DNA from: Prinia subflava
Taxonomy: Eukaryota; Chordata; Aves; Passeriformes; Cisticolidae
DNA: 64,000 nucleotides
NCBI RefSeq assembly: GCF_021018805.1
Contig: NC_086248.1
Coordinates: 49,295,485-49,359,484 of the forward strand
Direction: 5' to 3'
Positions within the stretch are counted from its first letter, which is position 1, and every line of letters begins with the position of its first letter. Positions 1 through 11,834 of the stretch are shown piece after piece. Position numbers and translations under genes: made by a program. The notes under the pieces were generated by a model, which saw only the letters and a program-made list of their open reading frames with translations, had not been told where the DNA came from and did no database searches.

Positions 1-2284
1 AAGGAGCACTGAAGTGATGGTTCTATATTGCAGAAGCATGTGCTTATCCATGGATTACTGATGCATTTCATTTATTTGGCAAGATTTGTTTTGGATTGGT
101 TTGGGGGATGGAAAGAGTACTTCAGCTGCTCTCCAGTTCTGACAGCAAAGACAACAGTAACCTTGGCAACTGAGGATGCTGAAATACCACTTAATCCTTG
201 CTCGTAAGTCAGTAGGGTTTTGCTCAAGTAATAAATTATCAAACCTCTCAGCATGTGGCTGAAGAAACTATAAAACAAATCGGGTGTTGCAGTTCAGATA
301 AAGTATTGGTGCAGCCGCTGACTGCATGGCTGCACAACTGAAATAAACTTTGTCAGGAATTTTCCAGCAAGAGTTTTTTTCCTGTCTGAAAGTGCTGATT
401 CACAAAAACCAAAACTGTGGGAAAAGGTTTGTTTTCAAGTTTTTCATTTCAAAGCAAAACCAAATCGTTGTTTAAAAATCTTTCTCTGCTATTTTCTTAA
501 CAAAAATGTTAAGTACTTATTAGAAAAAGGTAATAAAATTAGGTAAAAGACTGTAAATCTAGCAGCTGTGTATTACAGAGCATTGGAGCAAGCAGGAACC
601 CAAGGAAAAAACCTGCTCCCTGTCTTGCTGCGTAGGGTTCAGCTGGGTGAGCTGGTGGGGTCTGAGCTCTTTCACAGCTGTGAAAGTGCCAAGTCCAGGG
701 AAGGAAGGAGGGTGAGAGGAAGGAGCAGTTACCCCTTCTGGCTGCAGCTCCTGCTTGTGCTGCGTGGTGCAGACGGTGAAGTCATGCATTGAGTTAAGGT
801 TTTGCTCTGAATCCCTCTTGGAGGACGTTCTCTTTGTCTCACATTTGGTTCTTTTGTCTTTGGGGTTTTCTTTTTAAGAAAGATTTGACTTTGTCTCTAC
901 AGCAGAAGGCCTTATATCCTCCTGGTCTTGGAACAGTTTCCATTCTACATTTATACACACAGTAAATAGTAGGGAAGTTCCTTTGATATTTCTAGCAGTG
1001 ACTTCTGTTTATTATCCCGAGAGTCATTCAACACGATCAAAAGTAGTAATTGTTTCTTTATAGCCCATACCTCTCCAGAGGGTGTGGAGTATAGCTGCCT
1101 GTAACAGGACCACAAGCATGCACAGCCCTTCATCTACTGCCACAACCTCTTAATGTGGGGAAGGTTGCAGTTGAAGTTAAGCTGTTGTGAAAATTTTTAC
1201 AGTAGGGGGAAATAAATATTTTTTCTTCAAACTACTCCTTGGTATAGGGATGGCCAGCCAAACAAATATCAGTTAGTTTGGGAGGGAAAAGAAGACGTGG
1301 CAGTATGGGCGGGGTTTGGGGTCAGGCCAGGAGGACAAGCTGACTGGAGTGAAGGTGGGGTGGGCAGGAGGTCAGCCAGGGTGTGCTGCTACCACGCCGG
1401 CTTCCAGTGCTGCTTGCCAAGCCAAGGCTGGGTGCAAGGAGTGGGGAGACGGCTGCAGCACCAGCCAGGGGAGCACCACTTGCTGAGGGCGACTTGTAGT
1501 TGCCAGTTTTGGAATTGCCTTCTTAATTTAGCAAAGAAAGCCCTGTTTGTTGACTTGACATATGTAGGTATATAGAGCTGATGCAGACAGATGGGTTTTG
1601 GTACAATATAAATAATTTTGAAATAAATACAGGTATGTTAAAAGGCTTGAGAAATGGCATGTTTTTTATTAAGGTTGAGAGAATGAGTAAAAACTTCTAC
1701 TTTGTTTTTTTTGTCTTTCCTGTATTGCTGTCTCATTCAGCAATATTATATCTCATTATTTCTTTCTTCAGTTCTCTATTTTTTGCTTTGTCTTTAGGCT
1801 GTTTTCATGCACAAGGTTTGGATATGTTTTCAGGTCATCTGTAAGGCCCTGTTCCTTTGGCTTTTCCTGTATTCGTATATATACACACATATGAAAGAGA
1901 AGGTATCATTACAGTTCCTGTCATGTCATCTTGGAAGGTATTTTCAAGGCTGGAAAACAAGATGCTTCATCTTTTCAGTGTTGTACACTAGTCCCACCTT
2001 GTGAAGTTAATCCATCTGCTGACCCCAGTTAGCATTGTTAGTACATGTTCTCATTTTATTCCCCATGTTTTTCTCTTTTAGATATCTAACAGGAATTCAG
2101 CTCAGGCAGGGAGGAGATATTGAACCTTGCAATGCCTTGCTGTATTACTTCAGCAATGGGGATATAAGCAGTCCAATATTCATATGAAAGATTTGCCTCC
2201 TGTAAGAAAATCCTTAAAAATCTAGCCAAATGTTCTCAGAACCAAGGGAAATAAAGCTGAGATCTTAGAACAGCTAACTGGATC

Positions 2285-2332
2285 TCATTTGTTGAAAAAT
2301 AACAGCTATCCCTGTTGTTTTTCAACAAATGA
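2285..2332. repeat. Inverted repeat with 20-bp arms and 6-nt loop
   Basis: Arms 2286-2305 and 2312-2331 are reverse complements over 20 bp with a single T/G mismatch (2300 against 2317), which would be a G-U wobble in RNA. The loop is CTATCC (2306-2311). One more T-A pair closes the base at 2285/2332. Pairing does not clearly continue outward, so the stem is about 21 bp. That is shorter than a usual animal miRNA precursor, and the loop is small. It may be a relic of a palindromic transposon or a structured element in a transcript. No function is assigned. Confidence 0.9.
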
Positions 2333-4552
2333 AAAGCGTAAGTAGTGTTTTGGGGTTTCTTGTTGTTCCCCCTCAAATCCCTTTCTTGGAATGACTTTTT
2401 CTTAACAAACAGATGCTTTAGGAAAGAGTAATAGCTACTACTTAAGTCTGACTGTCTTTTCCATTTATAGTGTGTTGAAGGCCTGTTAAGAGAGGTTTTA
2501 TCACTTTAAAAGGATATGCAAATAGACATGAAGGAATCTTTTTGCTTTTGTAGATAATAAGTGTTAAAAATAATTTGTCGAGTTCATAAGGCAAAAGATT
2601 CTCAAGGATGATTGTGCTGTTGTGACAGATTTAAAACAAAAAAAAAGGAAAAAGTGTTGGAAATGAGAATATTATTAAGTTGTTAGATGAACATTTGCAG
2701 TTGTGCTGTCAATATCCTGCCTGCCTTTCACTCCCCTTTCTAAGGTGAGTTAGTGCTGAAAGAGGGGACATAAAGTGGTCCCTCACACTCCATCCTGTGC
2801 CCAGGCAGGGGCTCCTCACTCTCAGGCATTTGGCTGGTGCCCACGCTGCTGTCAGCACATTATGGGGTGCCTAGAGGCTGCTGCTCATGTTTTCAGGAGA
2901 GCCAGCCAAGGTTGCAGTTCTGCTCCATCACTCCCTTGAAGTTCTAGGGGGAAGGAAAGTTTAGTTGGCTTTATTGGTTGATCAGTGCTGCTGCTTTCTC
3001 TTCACGCCACTGTGACTGTCAGGTTTGCAGCTGTGCAGGTTCTGCCCTCACCATCCAAGGGGGCCCTTCCTTCTCCCTGGCATGTGTTCAGTGCATGTGT
3101 TACACTTGTGTTTGCATGGACACCTTCAAACCTGAGAGCATTTTAGATCCCTGCTGAACTGAATTCTATTCTATTTAGTTACTACATGAGCCATAATGTT
3201 ACTTGTGCAACTGGGACTAGTTTGAAGGAGTGTCCTGAATCTTTAGGGTTGTCTACAGCAGTACCTCAAGCAAGATGCTGTAGCAATGGGCTCCTAGGAA
3301 TCTGCAGCATCTCTCATCCAAGTGTAGTATTATATTGGATATATTTGCTCTTACAGCAGGAAGTACAGCTTGCAAAGAGAAATTTAATGAAAGGGAACTA
3401 ATAAAAAGGCAGAGGTGGGCGAGAAACTACTCTGAGGGTGAGTTATTTAGAGAACACAGTTTTGTACTTACCCTAGGTCTAGGGCTGCCCTTAAGGCTGA
3501 GTCAGATTTGGGCAACTTTCACATAACAACGCTGATCTGGAGCACGGTGGTTCATGGTTGCACTTCTTGGATTGTGATAGCAGTGCCAGTTGCCCTTTTC
3601 CCTTTTCTGAGAGGGCTGGGAGGTGGAAAGGGATGCTGCATAACGTGTTGAAGCAGCCCTGATAATGTACCCCAGGGAAATAAGGAAGCCCAGCAGACAC
3701 TGTTCAAATGCAGGCCTTTGGTGTTCAGCTGTCCATGCTTAAATTGCAGTACTGGTCCTCCTTTGCCTGGAGTGATACGTCAGTTTGGTGTGTGTGATTG
3801 CTGTGGCAGCTGGGTTCACTGCAGATCTTTAATCTTATGGTACAGATCTAAAACATTTTTCTCAAAGTTTGCTTCTCTCACACGGAGTTGGCTTTTGTGT
3901 GTGTGTGTTTTTAGTGGTGGAGTTTTTCCCCCCTGCCATTATAATCATTTTATTGCAGTATGCTACAGGTACTGAATTTGGAGTCTTGTCATTTTAAATA
4001 AGTTTTTATTTTATTTTAGTGCACTTCCTACAGAATGATGCCTTTTTTTTGGTTGCTAAGTCAAAGGGCTGAAGTGAAAATGAAAACTGGTGACTTCCAC
4101 AACACACAAATCAAAATTAGAGCTTCCTTTATGACTGGTTGGACTTTCAATTGATAGAACATTTAAAAAGAGCATTGATGCCCATGAATAATAAAGTAGA
4201 ACATGCTAGAATTAGGTGCAAATAGCATTTGTAAAATTGTGATGAGTTCTGAAGCAGCTTTTGGGTGTATGAAATTTCTGTCTAGTCACTTTCTTTAAAT
4301 GAAAAGTGACAGGTGGGTGTTGTATCACAAGAATGTCATTCTGCTTCCAAGAGTCCTTCTGTAAGCAGCAATCCAACATCAGGCGAACCCAACCATCCAC
4401 GATACAGTCTTATTTCATGCAGCTACTAGGCAGGCTTATTTGCTGTAGCATCTCAGATTTGACTTCATTTTAGGTGGGATCTTCCCATTCAACATAAAGA
4501 CTTAAGTGTCTTGTTTATTTATGATGGAACTGAAAAAAAGGGGAATTACTGA

Positions 4553-4590
4553 AATTGATACAATCTTTTTCAATTGATACAATCTTTTCT
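4553..4590. repeat. Tandem duplication, 19-bp unit x 2
   Basis: The unit AATTGATACAATCTTTTTC (4553-4571) is followed directly by a second copy (4572-4590) that differs only at the end. It is too short for a satellite and looks like a single local duplication event. Confidence 0.9.
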
Positions 4591-7500
4591 GCCTTCTGAG
4601 TACACTTTAAAATTGTGGAGGTAATTCAGGAACCTGGATGAAACTGAACATCAGTGAACATCAGAAAGTCACTTCATACATGGACTCGAAAACTTTGAGG
4701 AGACCCTTGTGTCTTTTTACTTCTGAATAAAATAAAGACACTAGTGACAAATCAACCTTTTAAAATATCCTCACTATTGTGGTTTCATTGGTTAGTTCTG
4801 AAAATCACCAAATCTGAGTTAGAAGAAAAGTTGTATATTTTCTTTTTTTGTCAGATTTGGAAGATATTTTTGCCAGGTGTGGGCTTTGCAGCTGACACAA
4901 GTTTCTTCCTGTGCATACCATGTGTTGTGTGCCAGGACGGGAAGGTGACCCGTTCCTTGGAAGAAGTCGCTGTGTTGTCACTGGGTAGACGCTGACCTGT
5001 GTTCCCTAAATGCAGTGCCACCCATCTCAGCTCTCCTGCCTTTCCATTGTATCCCTGAGTCTCAAAGCAATCACTTGTTCTCCCATTTGGGCAGAAGTAG
5101 TTCCACAAATGCAGCAACTCAGGGCTTTTCTTCAGTTTGGTTTTAGTGTGCGCTTATAGACATTGCTCGTGAAGTGGTGAATGTGAGAAATCTGGAAAGT
5201 GAGAGCCAGCATATGGAGCTAGCAAATGAAGATGGGAACGATGAACTAAATGTTGCTTTGGGGAGACATGATGTTAAGCATTTGGCTTTTCAGCTTTACA
5301 GCTTAGACTGCGTAAAGTTAATTTATGCTCTTCGACCCAGTGATGTCTGTCTTCGCTCGGTTTATTGGGAATATGATTGCAGTTTATGTAGATGTTTTCA
5401 TACAATAGCTGTGTTGTCAAAAAAGGGGAGAGCATATCGCTCCCCCCAAAAATCCCACGGTTCACAGTCACTTTCCGTATTTTCTTATGAGTGCATTAAA
5501 TTATTCCTTTGCTTTCTGTATATTGGAGTATCTCATGTGCAAAATTCATGGACTCTTATCATAAGGCACTTACTACACTTAATGATACACATGCTATACA
5601 GTAGTAGGAAGATGAAAAAGAAAATAACTTTTTTGTTATTTTCTTCTAATATCTAGACTTTTTTATACATTTTTCTTTACCTTTCTTCAAGTTTTCTCAA
5701 TGTGTTAATGTGTTTTTGTGGAAGGTGGTTTGATTTTTTTTTCTACTTTCACTGAAGGAGCATATAGTCATTCCTTTTAATAAAGGTGTTCTTCCTCTAA
5801 CTTCTTCACATACAGCAAGTTAGCAACTTACTTTTGTTGGCAAAGTCAGAGAGTATCAGTACTTACAGGAGGAGACACCAGTAAAAGAATTAAAGCCGCA
5901 GTTGGTCAGATTGTGGCTTTGTCAAAAACAAAAAAGAGGACAAGTCTACATTAAAACAAACAAACAAAAAAACCCCACAAGCCCCAAAAAACTTAGCTTT
6001 CAAGCTTTTTACTGGATTACTGGTAAAATTATTCAAATTATTGCCACAGCAATGCATGATGCAGTAGCATTTCTGAGTAGTCTTTCAAAATTGCTAAGAG
6101 CTTGTAGTGTCAAGTACCCTTGCAATACTGGAAAGAATTAAAACAGAGAAGGAGATTATGCAGGTTTTTAAATAAAATAAATTTATTTCTGATAATGGGA
6201 CTTTAAGCAACATGCAGGTTTTCAGAAGCTTTATTACCTGGTACTTTTATTGGCAGAGTGAAGAAGGATGCCTAGTGGAAGGGTAGCCTTAGAAAGTAGT
6301 TACCCACCCCTATGTGTAGAGGATAATTGGATCTCACACAATTCTTAGATATTTGGCTGTGTGCACCTCTGTTTGATAATATCTTAGCAAGTATTCAGCG
6401 AGTCACATCATATGGATCTGCAAATTGTAATTTAGAAGCAGGTATCAACCTACATCGTAGGAGTTTGGTTCCAGGCACAAGCCCTGCTGATGGCACCAAA
6501 CAGCCGTGGCTGTAGCGCTTCGCTCATTAGAAAGCTGGCCGCTGCTTAGGAAGCACAGTGGTGTGGCTGGCTGCAAGCCTGTCAGGCTGAAACAGTTCAT
6601 GAGAAAAGGAGGAAAAGTCCTGTTTTAAACACAGTGACTTGAGTCTGACCCCTGCTCATGGGCATGAGTTATCTCCTTGAGACCACGGGAAATAAATATT
6701 CCTCGAAGGGAGAGATTGAGTCACAGGTGAGAATGTTTTATTGAAGTATAAATTTGGTTTTTGTTAACCTCAGCTCAATGCTGGATGATTTCTAGTGAGA
6801 GAAGATATTAAATATAGTTCCAAAAGAAAATCTCTTTTTCTCTGGTAAATTACCTGGAAATGTTGTGGGTAAAGTTGTTTGGGTTGGCATAAATTCCTCT
6901 AAGAAGGTTTGCCTGTGGATATGGCGGCCGAGACTGATTTCTACTGAAGGAGGCTCTCCTTCTTACAAAAAATAAAGAATTTAAATCTTCTGGAAGAGAG
7001 CCCAGATTGTTTATTCTTAGGCTTAAAATGATGGCCTTTCATAAAAATCTGGAGACACTCATATTCAAGTAAGATTCACAATACAAGTGAGCAAATGCGA
7101 GTCCATATGTTTGTTGCAAATCTTCAAGGAATGACAAGAGGGCTCTTGGTTTTGTTGTTCTGCTGGCAGCAATGGATTTCTTAAGAGTCTGATTGCTTTA
7201 TACAGGACGACTATTCCACGAAGGGTTTGCTGCCCTTGTGACAGTGGCAAGGCTTCTTCTTCCTGACTGACAGTCAGTGTTATATACTGAGCACTTTTAT
7301 TGAACTTTTACACCTTTTTGGTCTTACTGTCACTCTCCTCACTTCATTCTCAGGTTACAGACTGCTCTTAGGATCTCTGTGGATACTGAGGAGGACTTGC
7401 TCTTTCTACACTAATTGTCAGCGTTGCCAACAGAAAGGTTTTTTCCTAGATTCTACAAGTTCTGTGATGTTTTTTCTTGTTCTCTGCATTTTGGTGGCTG

Positions 7501-7599
7501 TTCTGGTTCTCCCCTCTTCAAAGTGGGATACATGTTACTAACAAAGTTGCTTGCAGGTAGCAGGAATACATCTCATTATGAAGCTCATTATAAAGCTTA

Positions 7600-8225
7600 T
7601 CTTGTTTCCCAGTCTGTGCACACAACCAGGGTTGCCTCATCCCAGGTGCAGAACCCAGCACTTGTCCATTTAAACTTCACACAGTTGGTGATTGCCCATG
7701 TCCCTGATTTGTTGAGGTCTCTCTGCAGGGCCTCTCTGCCTTCAAGGGAGTCGACAGCTCCTCCCAGTTTAGTGTCATCAGTACACTTATGTAGTATCCC
7801 TTCCAGTCCTGCATCCAAGACATTTATGAAGATGTTGAAGAGCACAGGGCTGATGCTGGAGTCCCGTGGAACCCCACTAATGACAGGTCATCCATCTGAT
7901 GTCACCCCATTCCCTGTAACCCTTTGTGCCTGAGTGCTGAGCCAGTTGCTTGAGCCCATGGCATGATGTGTTTATCCAGCTGTGTGCCTGATATTTTGTG
8001 CAGAAGGATCCTGTGAGAGACAGTTTCAAAAGCTTTACTGAAGTCCAAAAAGGTTGCATCAGTTGGGTTCTCGTAATACACTAGGTGAGTTATCCTGTCA
8101 CAGAAGGAAATTAGGTTTGACAAGCAGGACTTCCCCTCATGAAATCTGCTGGCTGTGACCAATGACTGTTTTGTCGTCCAGGTGTTTTTCAATACCTCCC
8201 AGAATACTCTTTTCCATGAAAATAT
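7600..8225 (-). mobile_element. CR1 LINE fragment, reverse transcriptase region, decayed
   Basis: Translated on the minus strand, this stretch gives CR1-type reverse transcriptase segments in order. These are a SILGGIEKHLDDKTVIGHSQ-like segment near 8210-8150, LDFSKAFETVSHRILL near 8040-7990, LFNIFINVLDAG near 7840, and DDTKLGGAVDSLEGREALQRDL near 7780-7720. The pieces lie in different frames, so frameshifts have broken the ORF. The catalytic motif usually seen as FADD reads CTDD, keeping both aspartates but losing the preceding residues. The copy lacks the 5' region, and the CR1 3' terminal sequence is absent at the low-coordinate end, so this is an internal fragment. An open frame on the opposite strand (7415-7933, 172 codons) is only its antisense shadow. 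CR1 elements move by target-primed reverse transcription and are usually 5'-truncated. This copy is surely inactive. Confidence 0.93.
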
Positions 8226-10446
8226 TTTCAGGCTTTGAAATAAAATGTCGTATCTTCTGTAGGCTGGGCACCAGACGACTATAAAAATTGAATCCATTAT
8301 CTGAAATAGTCTTGATTTTGTTCTTTTCATTAAGCATTTATATGCAGTAGACTTTCTTATTTTTTTTCTTGTGTAATCTCAGAAATATAGTTTATATTCT
8401 ACACTTTCAGTATAAAGCATTTGCATTTCATGCTGTCCTAACACTACTGTGCACTCCTTTAGTTTATCCATACATTTCTTCTAAAATTGATGCATCTGCT
8501 TCATATAACCCTCATTTAATGCCTGACATACTCTTTTGATTGCAAACTATTGCTGTGGCATGTTTTCAAAAGCTTAGTTTTTAACTGTATTCTTGAATCA
8601 ATTTCATAAATGTATTGGAAATAATAAGAAAATCATATTTCAAATATAAATTGGTTCCCACAAGGCTCTGTTAAGGATTTTGTGAAAACATTGCTTACTT
8701 CATCATTCACTGGAAAAAAATCTTGAAAGAAAGAAGGCATCAGCTCATGAGTTTCCCCAAAAATGAAGTGAGGTTGCCTGCTCTTGGTCTTGATCTCTTA
8801 TATTTTACCTGTATGAGAATAGTGCTGTGGAAGAAGGCATACATTTAAATTTAAATTTCCTCACAATCTGGGCTCATTCACTCAGGAATGCCCAACATCA
8901 GTCAATGATCAGGAATCAGGCTGTTTCAGTATGGACCTGCTCAGTATCAAGGCAATACTAATAATAAACTGTAAATATAACACTGATGCAAAAAGACAGA
9001 TCACTTCACACCAGAAAGTAAAAGTCCAGCAACAGTGTTAAGAGAGTTAAAATTGTCTCATTTAACATATTTTTAAATTGTGTTAAATGTAGTACAATGT
9101 TAAGATGTATAGTTCATGAGAAAAGCAAGACAAAAATACTACATATACATAATAAGGCTGAATTAACACCAGTAGTGGAACAGTTGTTCAAAAGTTTACT
9201 GGCACTTCTGACTATTGATGGGAGATTGTTAATACTTCCTTTTCTATTTAACTCCTAATCAGTAAAAAACCCTCAAACTCAATGTTGTCAATTCTGCATT
9301 TGATAGGTAGAATATTGGAAAAAAGAAATAGCATACACTCTTACTCTTTTTTAATTACCTTACTTTAGGGATAAAATTGTAACAAACCAGATCCTTTCAA
9401 GTGATTTGAATGTGCAGTCTCTTGACTCTTTGAACTCTTTGAACGTGCAGTTGTTGGTCTTTGGCGTAGTCGTTTGTCTTTTCCAGGGTGGGAGCAGAAG
9501 ATGGATCCATGACACTCTCCCAGGGCAGGGGCTGGCAGTGGTGTGTGGAGGCAACACAAGCCCCAGGGCACAGGGGGAGGGGGATGTGTCTGGGTGCTCC
9601 CTGATCCTCGTTCAGTCACATGACTGGAGCAAGATTAACAGCTTTGATTTTGAGGAGAAAGCCTCAGTATGCCAAGCATCACAAGTCAGAAGATTCATAG
9701 CTTGAAAACACGGTTATTGTTTATTTAGCAACTATTAAAGGCTTGAAAAAACCTCCACCCTCTTAACTTTACAGTTTCTCTCTCCAGATTTTTAAATAAG
9801 GCATACAACTTTGAGAAGAAATGGACCATGGAAATTTTCAATCTGAAATGGATTTATTTTTGAAATTATCAGTACATGACTAGGAGTCCCTAATGGAAAT
9901 TACTTTGTAAATGCCATGCCTGCTGAAAGTATTAGTGAAAGTCTGATTTGCATTTTTATTCCAGTCACTCTGATGAAATTGAAAGAGACAAAGATTAGGA
10001 ATAGATCAGTTGTAACAGAAAACTTCCATTCTCACACTGTCAGGTGATTTTGAATCCCCACTTTCATCTGGGTGGACATAGATGGTGGGACTGTTACCTG
10101 TTAAGTTATAGGATGCTTCTGTTCCTCAAGCTTTAAGTTGGGACACAGGTATCACTTCACATAAAAATGTGCATAAATGAAGTCTCTGTCACATGCCTGA
10201 CAAAATCAGGAAATAGAGATTATCTTCTAAAACTGATGAATTGTGATGGAGGAACTCCAGTGACAACTTAGAAGCATCCTCTTGACTATTTGTATACAAA
10301 ATATTCTTTTTGCCTATGAAATAGGGAAAGTGGTATAGTGATTTAAAAAAAAAAATAGAAATCAAGGTTCTGATTCTGCCAAGACATTCTCCAAACACTT
10401 ATTTCTACATGTAGTGTATGACTATCTATTACTATCATAAAGGAAT

Positions 10447-10498
10447 TAAAGGAAAGACAAAAAAAAAAAAAGACAAAAAAAAAAAAATCTTTCCTTTA
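10447..10498. repeat. Two A13 tracts between inverted 11-bp arms
   Basis: A13 at 10459-10471 and A13 at 10475-10487 are separated by GAC. They are flanked by TAAAGGAAAGA (10447-10457) and its reverse complement (10488-10498). Low-complexity origin is likely. Confidence 0.85.
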
Positions 10499-11812
10499 TC
10501 AAGAAAAGGAGATGTCAAGTTTCCATAGTGAGATCCTTGAGAACAGAAAGTATCCACTGTTAAGGCTGCAAAGGATTGGTATCCAACTCACAATGTTGCT
10601 CCTAAGTTTTGAATTTTTTTTCTTTTTATTTATCATCTTCATAATAGTATTTCTTGTAGACTAGCCAGAAGTAAATAAGCATGTAAAACAGTTGAATAAT
10701 GTCTTTGCAAGGTATTCTTTTTATCAGTGGACCTAGTGCAGAATTAGTTTTCATGTTAAGAACAGCAGAACGCGAGAGCAGATGATGGCGCTCGTCCTTG
10801 TTGTGAGATTTGTCATTCTCTTTAAAAGCATCAGAGCATTTCCAGTTTTGGCCTCCTCCAGGCAACAAATTTCTCACTCTACCTTCTCATTCTCAGAGCC
10901 CATCCGTTACCAAGTAATTTTTTCATATATTGCATTCCAAGGCAGTATCAATTTTTCTTTGCATTAAAGCGTGTATTCTGCTGGTAGCAGATTCTGCATG
11001 ATGTTATAAGCTCCCGACTCCCATTGACTACACACTTAAAATAACTTTTTTTTGAGAATCTACATCTTCCTGAAGGCCACAAGTACAATTCACATGAGTT
11101 TTTTTGGCCGTGATTACTGTAGTGAGATTCCTTACCTATTTATCACATTTTTTGACTGATTACTTTCAGAGGAGCATCCATAAAATGCCAAGTGTGATGG
11201 AAGTTGGCAAAGACAACTGGTGCTGTGTTGGAACCTGTGCTAAGCTGTTCAGCATGAGGTGTCACAGAAATAGATTATGCAGCTTTTTGAGGGGGGGCTA
11301 AGCCAAAGAGTTGTGTGATGGATTGCTGGCTCCTCAGGAATCAAATTACTGATACATGCAGAGCCTTGCTACTGTTCTTGTCACTCATGTTGTCAACTGG
11401 AGGAAAAAAATTCTTGAGTGTAGTTCTTTGATGGAAAGCCTACAGGGATTGCTCTTCAGGTTGTTACTTGGGATGGTAACTAAGAGGCAGAACAAATTTT
11501 CATGAAAGTGATACAAGGGCATTGAAGAAAGAATTTTCATGTGATGTGAGGATACTTGAGCACATGTTCTCTGTAAGGTTTAAAATACTCATTTGTTTGT
11601 TTGCCTGCCTCCCTTCTTGGGTCATCTTTTTCCTCTCCTACTACCCAGTCTTCCTTGAATTTAAAATTGGTAAAGTTGTGGTATAAATCTTCAAGAAAAA
11701 TGGCAGATGATACATTTGTGTCTCCACCTCCACTGGAGTCTGCCTTTAGTTGTCTGCAAACTGCCAAACTGTATTGGGTCCCAGGAGCTCAATACATCTG
11801 GCTCTTTATACT

Positions 11813-11834
11813 CTTGTTTAAATTCTTAAACAAG
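11813..11834. repeat. Perfect 9-bp inverted repeat
   Basis: Arms CTTGTTTAA (11813-11821) and TTAAACAAG (11826-11834) are separated by ATTC. It is a short hairpin with no evident role. Confidence 0.8.

Larger units (their letters stand above)
1..7595. other. Unique non-coding DNA, no gene recognised
   Basis: I see no recognisable coding exon, RNA gene or young repeat here. The stretch is AT-rich with short A and T runs typical of bird introns or intergenic DNA. A slightly GC-richer patch lies at 1290-1480. An A/C-rich simple stretch with repeated CAAA units lies near 5955-5995. The longest open frame (5174-5656, 160 codons, plus) has no recognisable domain, and I treat it as chance. The hairpin and tandem duplication inside this block are listed separately. 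It could be intron or intergenic; the sequence does not decide. Confidence 0.6.

Noticed and set aside
3718..3975. Cys-rich plus-strand frame suggestive of a zinc-binding or EGF domain
   Set aside because: The Cys spacing matches no family and the frame ends in T-rich simple sequence.
5174..5656. 160-codon open frame on the plus strand
   Set aside because: No recognisable domain, a biased hydrophobic/AT-codon composition, no splice or promoter context and no repeat similarity. A frame of this length is plausible by chance in 64 kb of six-frame sequence.
7415..7933. 172-codon open frame on the plus strand, the longest in the window
   Set aside because: Most of it is the antisense strand of the CR1 reverse transcriptase fragment, so it is not an independent gene.
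9558..9592. G-rich stretch as a G-quadruplex
   Set aside because: Only three runs lie within loop limits; the fourth needs an 8-nt loop, so it falls short of the usual rule.
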